NCBI GenBank assembly: GCA_958403605.1 | Contig: CATXYA010000078.1 | Coordinates: 1-7,034 of the forward strand | Direction: 5' to 3' | DNA length: 7,034 nucleotides | From: an uncultured Oscillospiraceae bacterium | GTDB taxonomy: Bacteria > Bacillota > Clostridia > Oscillospirales > Ruminococcaceae | Part shown: positions 5,092 through 7,034 of the stretch, piece after piece | How the letters are laid out: each line of letters opens with the position of its first letter | Position numbering within the stretch: position 1 is the first letter of the stretch | Translations under genes and position numbers: made by a program | The notes under the pieces: model-generated | The model's database searches: none | Told to the model about the DNA's origin: nothing | What the model saw: only the letters and a program-made list of their open reading frames with translations

Positions 5092-6387
5092 TTATTTCGC
5101 GGAGTTGTCGCGCAGCGCCTGTTCTTTTTCCAGGACCTTGCTCTCCACGATCTCCAACTGCTCCCCGGCGTCCAAACGGTCCACCAGGTCGCTTTGCACC
5201 AGGCCCTCGTACTTGCTCTCGTTCTTGAAGGCGGATTTCAGCATGATGGGCGTCAGTACGGCGCAGCACACCACCATAATGATGATGGGGCCGAAGAACA
5301 CGGGGTTCAGCAGCGCCATCGCCATGCCCTTGTTGGCTACGATCAGGGCGACCTCGCCGCGGCAGGCCATGCCGCAGCCGATCTGCACGCACTGGCGGTT
5401 TTCAAACCCGCACGCGCGGGCACCCAGGCCGCAGCCCACCAATTTGGCCACCACGGCCACCACCAACAGCAGCACGGCAAACAGCAGGATCATGCCGTCC
5501 ATCTGCGGCAGGGTGACCTTGATGCCGATGCTGGCGAAAAAGATGGGCGTCAGCAGCAGATAGGACAGGGGGGAAAAGCGGCTTTCGATGTACTGCGCCT
5601 TGGGCGTGTTGGCAATCACCAGGCCCGCGGCAAACGCGCCGATGATGTCCGCCACGCCGAAGATCTCCTCCGCCACATAGGCCATCACCAAGCACAGCAC
5701 AAAGGCCGCCACGGGGAAGCGCCGCAGGTTGCGGTCCTCCACGCGCTTGTCGTACCAGCAAAAGCCCTTGATCGCCAGCAGCCCCACGCCGATGGCAAAG
5801 ACGAAGAACGCCGCGATCTTCAGCAGCACCACGCCCAGGTTCACGTCCGCGCCCGCCATGCTGGTGACCAGCGTCAGGCAGATCAGGCCCAAAATGTCGT
5901 CGATGAGGGCCGCGGCCAAAATAGTGTTGCCCACCTTGGTGGACAGCTTGCCGATCTCCTTCAGCGTCTCCACGGTGATGCTCACCGAGGTGGCCGTCAG
6001 CACGGTGCCCATAAACAGGTCCTGCAGCAGCTTGCTGCCCTCGTAGGCGAATTCGCCCCGATTGAAGGCGAACATCAGCAGCGCGCCCAGGCCCAGGGGC
6101 ACCAGCACACCGCACAGCGCCACCAGCAGGCCCGCCTTGCCCGTCTGCTTCAGATCCTTTAAATTGGTGCCCATGCCGGCGGTGAACATGATGACGATGA
6201 CGCCCAGCTCCGACAGCTGCGCCAGCGTATCTGTGGCCTGCAGCCAATTCAGGCATGCCGGGCCCAGGATCAGCCCGGCCAGCAAAGCCCCCACCACCTG
6301 CGGCAGCTGAAAGCGGCGGGTCACAAGGCCCAGCAGCTTTGTGCCGATCAGGATCAGGGCGATATCCAGCAAAAAGTGGTAAGACAT
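5092..6387 (-). CDS. Cation:proton antiporter, CPA2 family (Na_H_Exchanger)
   Basis: A 431-residue polytopic membrane transporter that exchanges Na+ or K+ for H+ to keep internal pH and ion balance. About 12 hydrophobic segments span residues 1-385. Family features are visible in order: LPQVVGALLAGLILGP (28-43), the crossover TATS (131-134), the paired ion-binding aspartates in ALIDDILGL (D163, D164), IIGAFAAGLVIA (248-259), and ACRGEVALIV (341-350) with the conserved Arg-Gly-Glu. The Asp-Asp pair indicates an electrogenic CPA2-type exchanger rather than a CPA1 type; which cation is moved cannot be read from sequence. There is no TrkA-N or TrkA-C domain; the C-terminus is a ~45-residue charged, probably cytosolic tail. 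The ATG at 6387 is chosen over an in-frame GTG at 6426 because AAGAGGAA precedes it and the GTG lies only ~14 nt after the -10. The gene appears monocistronic, convergent with the BtrH-like gene. Confidence 0.93.
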   Translation of the reverse strand: MSYHFLLDIALILIGTKLLGLVTRRFQLPQVVGALLAGLILGPACLNWLQATDTLAQLSELGVIVIMFTAGMGTNLKDLKQTGKAGLLVALCGVLVPLGLGALLMFAFNRGEFAYEGSKLLQDLFMGTVLTATSVSITVETLKEIGKLSTKVGNTILAAALIDDILGLICLTLVTSMAGADVNLGVVLLKIAAFFVFAIGVGLLAIKGFCWYDKRVEDRNLRRFPVAAFVLCLVMAYVAEEIFGVADIIGAFAAGLVIANTPKAQYIESRFSPLSYLLLTPIFFASIGIKVTLPQMDGMILLFAVLLLVVAVVAKLVGCGLGARACGFENRQCVQIGCGMACRGEVALIVANKGMAMALLNPVFFGPIIIMVVCCAVLTPIMLKSAFKNESKYEGLVQSDLVDRLDAGEQLEIVESKVLEKEQALRDNSAK

Positions 6388-6434
6388 GCGTGATTCCTCT
6401 TTTCTAAAAGCTCCTATTTTTTTCACAGCTACTT

Positions 6435-6463
6435 ATTATACCGTTCCGGCAGGGAGAGCGCAA
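6435..6463 (-). promoter_or_regulatory. Promoter of the antiporter gene
   Basis: On the minus strand, TTGCGC (6463-6458) and a perfect TATAAT (6440-6435) are 17 nt apart. Transcription should start near 6428, giving a ~40-nt leader before the ATG at 6387. The -35 matches consensus only in TTG. Confidence 0.7.
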
Positions 6464-6542
6464 GAAATTTCGCTATTTTTCCCATTTTTGAAACGGGCGG
6501 GGAATGGGGAAACGATATTTTGTGAAAAATGTAACAAAGATG

Positions 6543-6570
6543 TTGACAAGCGGCGGGCGGGTGCTATAAT
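6543..6570 (+). promoter_or_regulatory. Strong promoter of the second ABC gene
   Basis: Perfect TTGACA (6543-6548) and TATAAT (6565-6570) hexamers are 16 nt apart, with an extended -10 TG (6562-6563). This is the closest match to consensus in the window. The start would be near 6577, about 52 nt before the ATG at 6629. The upstream 80 nt are A/T-richer than the rest of the window and could act as an UP element. Confidence 0.88.
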
Positions 6571-6579
6571 ACGTTTAGA

Positions 6580-6612
6580 CATTCATCGAAACGACGAAAT
6601 TAAAAATGAATG
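6580..6612. promoter_or_regulatory. Dyad in the 5' leader of the ABC gene
   Basis: CATTCAT (6580-6586) and ATGAATG (6606-6612) form a perfect 7-bp inverted repeat with a 19-nt spacer, just after the predicted transcription start and ending 3 nt before the GGGAGG ribosome site. It could be an operator or a weak leader hairpin. No regulator gene for it is in the window. Confidence 0.35.
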
Positions 6613-6628
6613 CCGGGAGGAACGAAAT

Positions 6629-7034
6629 ATGCTGACGATCTCTCAATTTTCCAAAACCTATCCGGGCGGCAAGCGCGCGGTGGAGGACCTTTCCTTTGCC
6701 GTGCTTGACGGACAGATCGTGGGGTTCATCGGCCACAACGGCGCGGGCAAGACCACCACGCTGCGCTGTGTGGCGGGCATCCTGGATTTTAAAGAGGGCA
6801 CCATAGTCATCGACGGGCACGACATTGTCAAAGAGCCGGTGGCGGCCAAACGGGTGACGGCGTTTCTGCCGGATAACCCCGACCTCTACGAGTTTTTGAC
6901 CGGCATCCAATATTTGAAATTCATCGCCGACCTGTACCATCTTTCCAGCGAGGAGCGCACCCAGCGCATCGCCAAGTACGCCGACGCCTTTGCCATGACG
7001 GACGCCCTGGGCAACCCGGTGGGCAGCTACAGGC
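6629..7034 (+). CDS. ABC transporter ATP-binding protein, EcsA/YtrB-like (3' end outside window)
   Basis: The first 135 residues of an ATPase subunit; the frame is open to the window end. Walker A is GHNGAGKTT (35-43). The region after it reads GILDFKEGTIVIDGHDI (50-66) and AFLPDNPDLYEFLTG (78-92), the latter being the Q-loop area with an acidic residue rather than Gln, as in EcsA/YtrB-type exporters. The fragment ends at VGSYR, just where the signature motif should begin, so Walker B and the H-loop lie outside. The ATG at 6629 follows GGGAGGAA (6615-6622) at 6 nt. It has its own strong promoter and is divergent from the antiporter. It differs clearly in sequence from the ATPase at 583-1449, so it belongs to a separate transporter, probably with a permease gene next to it beyond the window. 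Confidence 0.9.
   Translation, partial: MLTISQFSKTYPGGKRAVEDLSFAVLDGQIVGFIGHNGAGKTTTLRCVAGILDFKEGTIVIDGHDIVKEPVAAKRVTAFLPDNPDLYEFLTGIQYLKFIADLYHLSSEERTQRIAKYADAFAMTDALGNPVGSYR

Noticed and set aside
4522..6162. Long plus-strand open frame of about 546 codons crossing the terminator and the antiporter gene
   Set aside because: It lies antisense to a clear CPA2 antiporter, is low-complexity and rich in His, Gln and Arg, and crosses the 24-bp hairpin. It is a GC-driven shadow.

Overview
This GC-rich window looks like a chromosomal segment from a gut-type Clostridia, most likely Oscillospirales/Oscillospiraceae. The evidence is a YtrA-type GntR regulator with its ABC exporter, a YafY-type WYL regulator, a DUF3795 protein, strong Shine-Dalgarno sites, consensus sigma-A promoters, and intergenic regions full of GC-rich palindromes of a style I associate with these genomes. 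The taxonomic call is an inference from gene families and style, not from a marker gene.

Layout. Positions 1-131 hold a palindrome-rich intergenic repeat. A consensus promoter with a GTAC-type operator then drives a three-gene operon (204-2096): GntR/YtrA regulator, ABC ATPase and ABC-2 permease. The cistrons are separated by one base or overlap by four. A 17-bp hairpin with a T tract ends the operon (2143-2188). It sits inside a 380-bp block (about 2105-2484) made of nested inverted repeats. Next comes a WYL-domain regulator (2583-3485) with an extended -10 promoter, then a Cys-rich DUF3795 protein (3548-3811), then a BtrH-N/DUF4872-type gene (3808-4852) broken by a frameshift near 3895. A second repeat-rich intergenic (4853-5091) carries another copy of the same hairpin, here 24 bp long. 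It lies between this operon and a convergent CPA2-type cation:proton antiporter on the minus strand (5092-6387). A 241-bp divergent promoter region separates the antiporter from a plus-strand ABC ATPase that runs off the window end (6629-7034).

How the genes fit together. The first operon is a typical self-regulated exporter: a small one-domain GntR repressor with an operator over its own transcription start. In the middle operon, the WYL regulator probably controls its own promoter and the DUF3795-btrH-like pair. Both upstream regions carry the same GACR-N6-TGTC dyad followed by GTTYC just before the -10. The antiporter and the last ABC ATPase each have their own promoter.

Most worth a second look: the two identical 43-nt palindromes 2.9 kb apart, the 27-nt exact inverted palindromes bounding a 154-nt interior, the predicted WYL operator pair, and the frameshift separating the putative catalytic Cys and His of the BtrH-like gene. 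I see no CRISPR array, tRNA, rRNA, recognisable riboswitch or transposase gene. I do not see a clear new multi-gene system; the unusual content is in the intergenic repeats.
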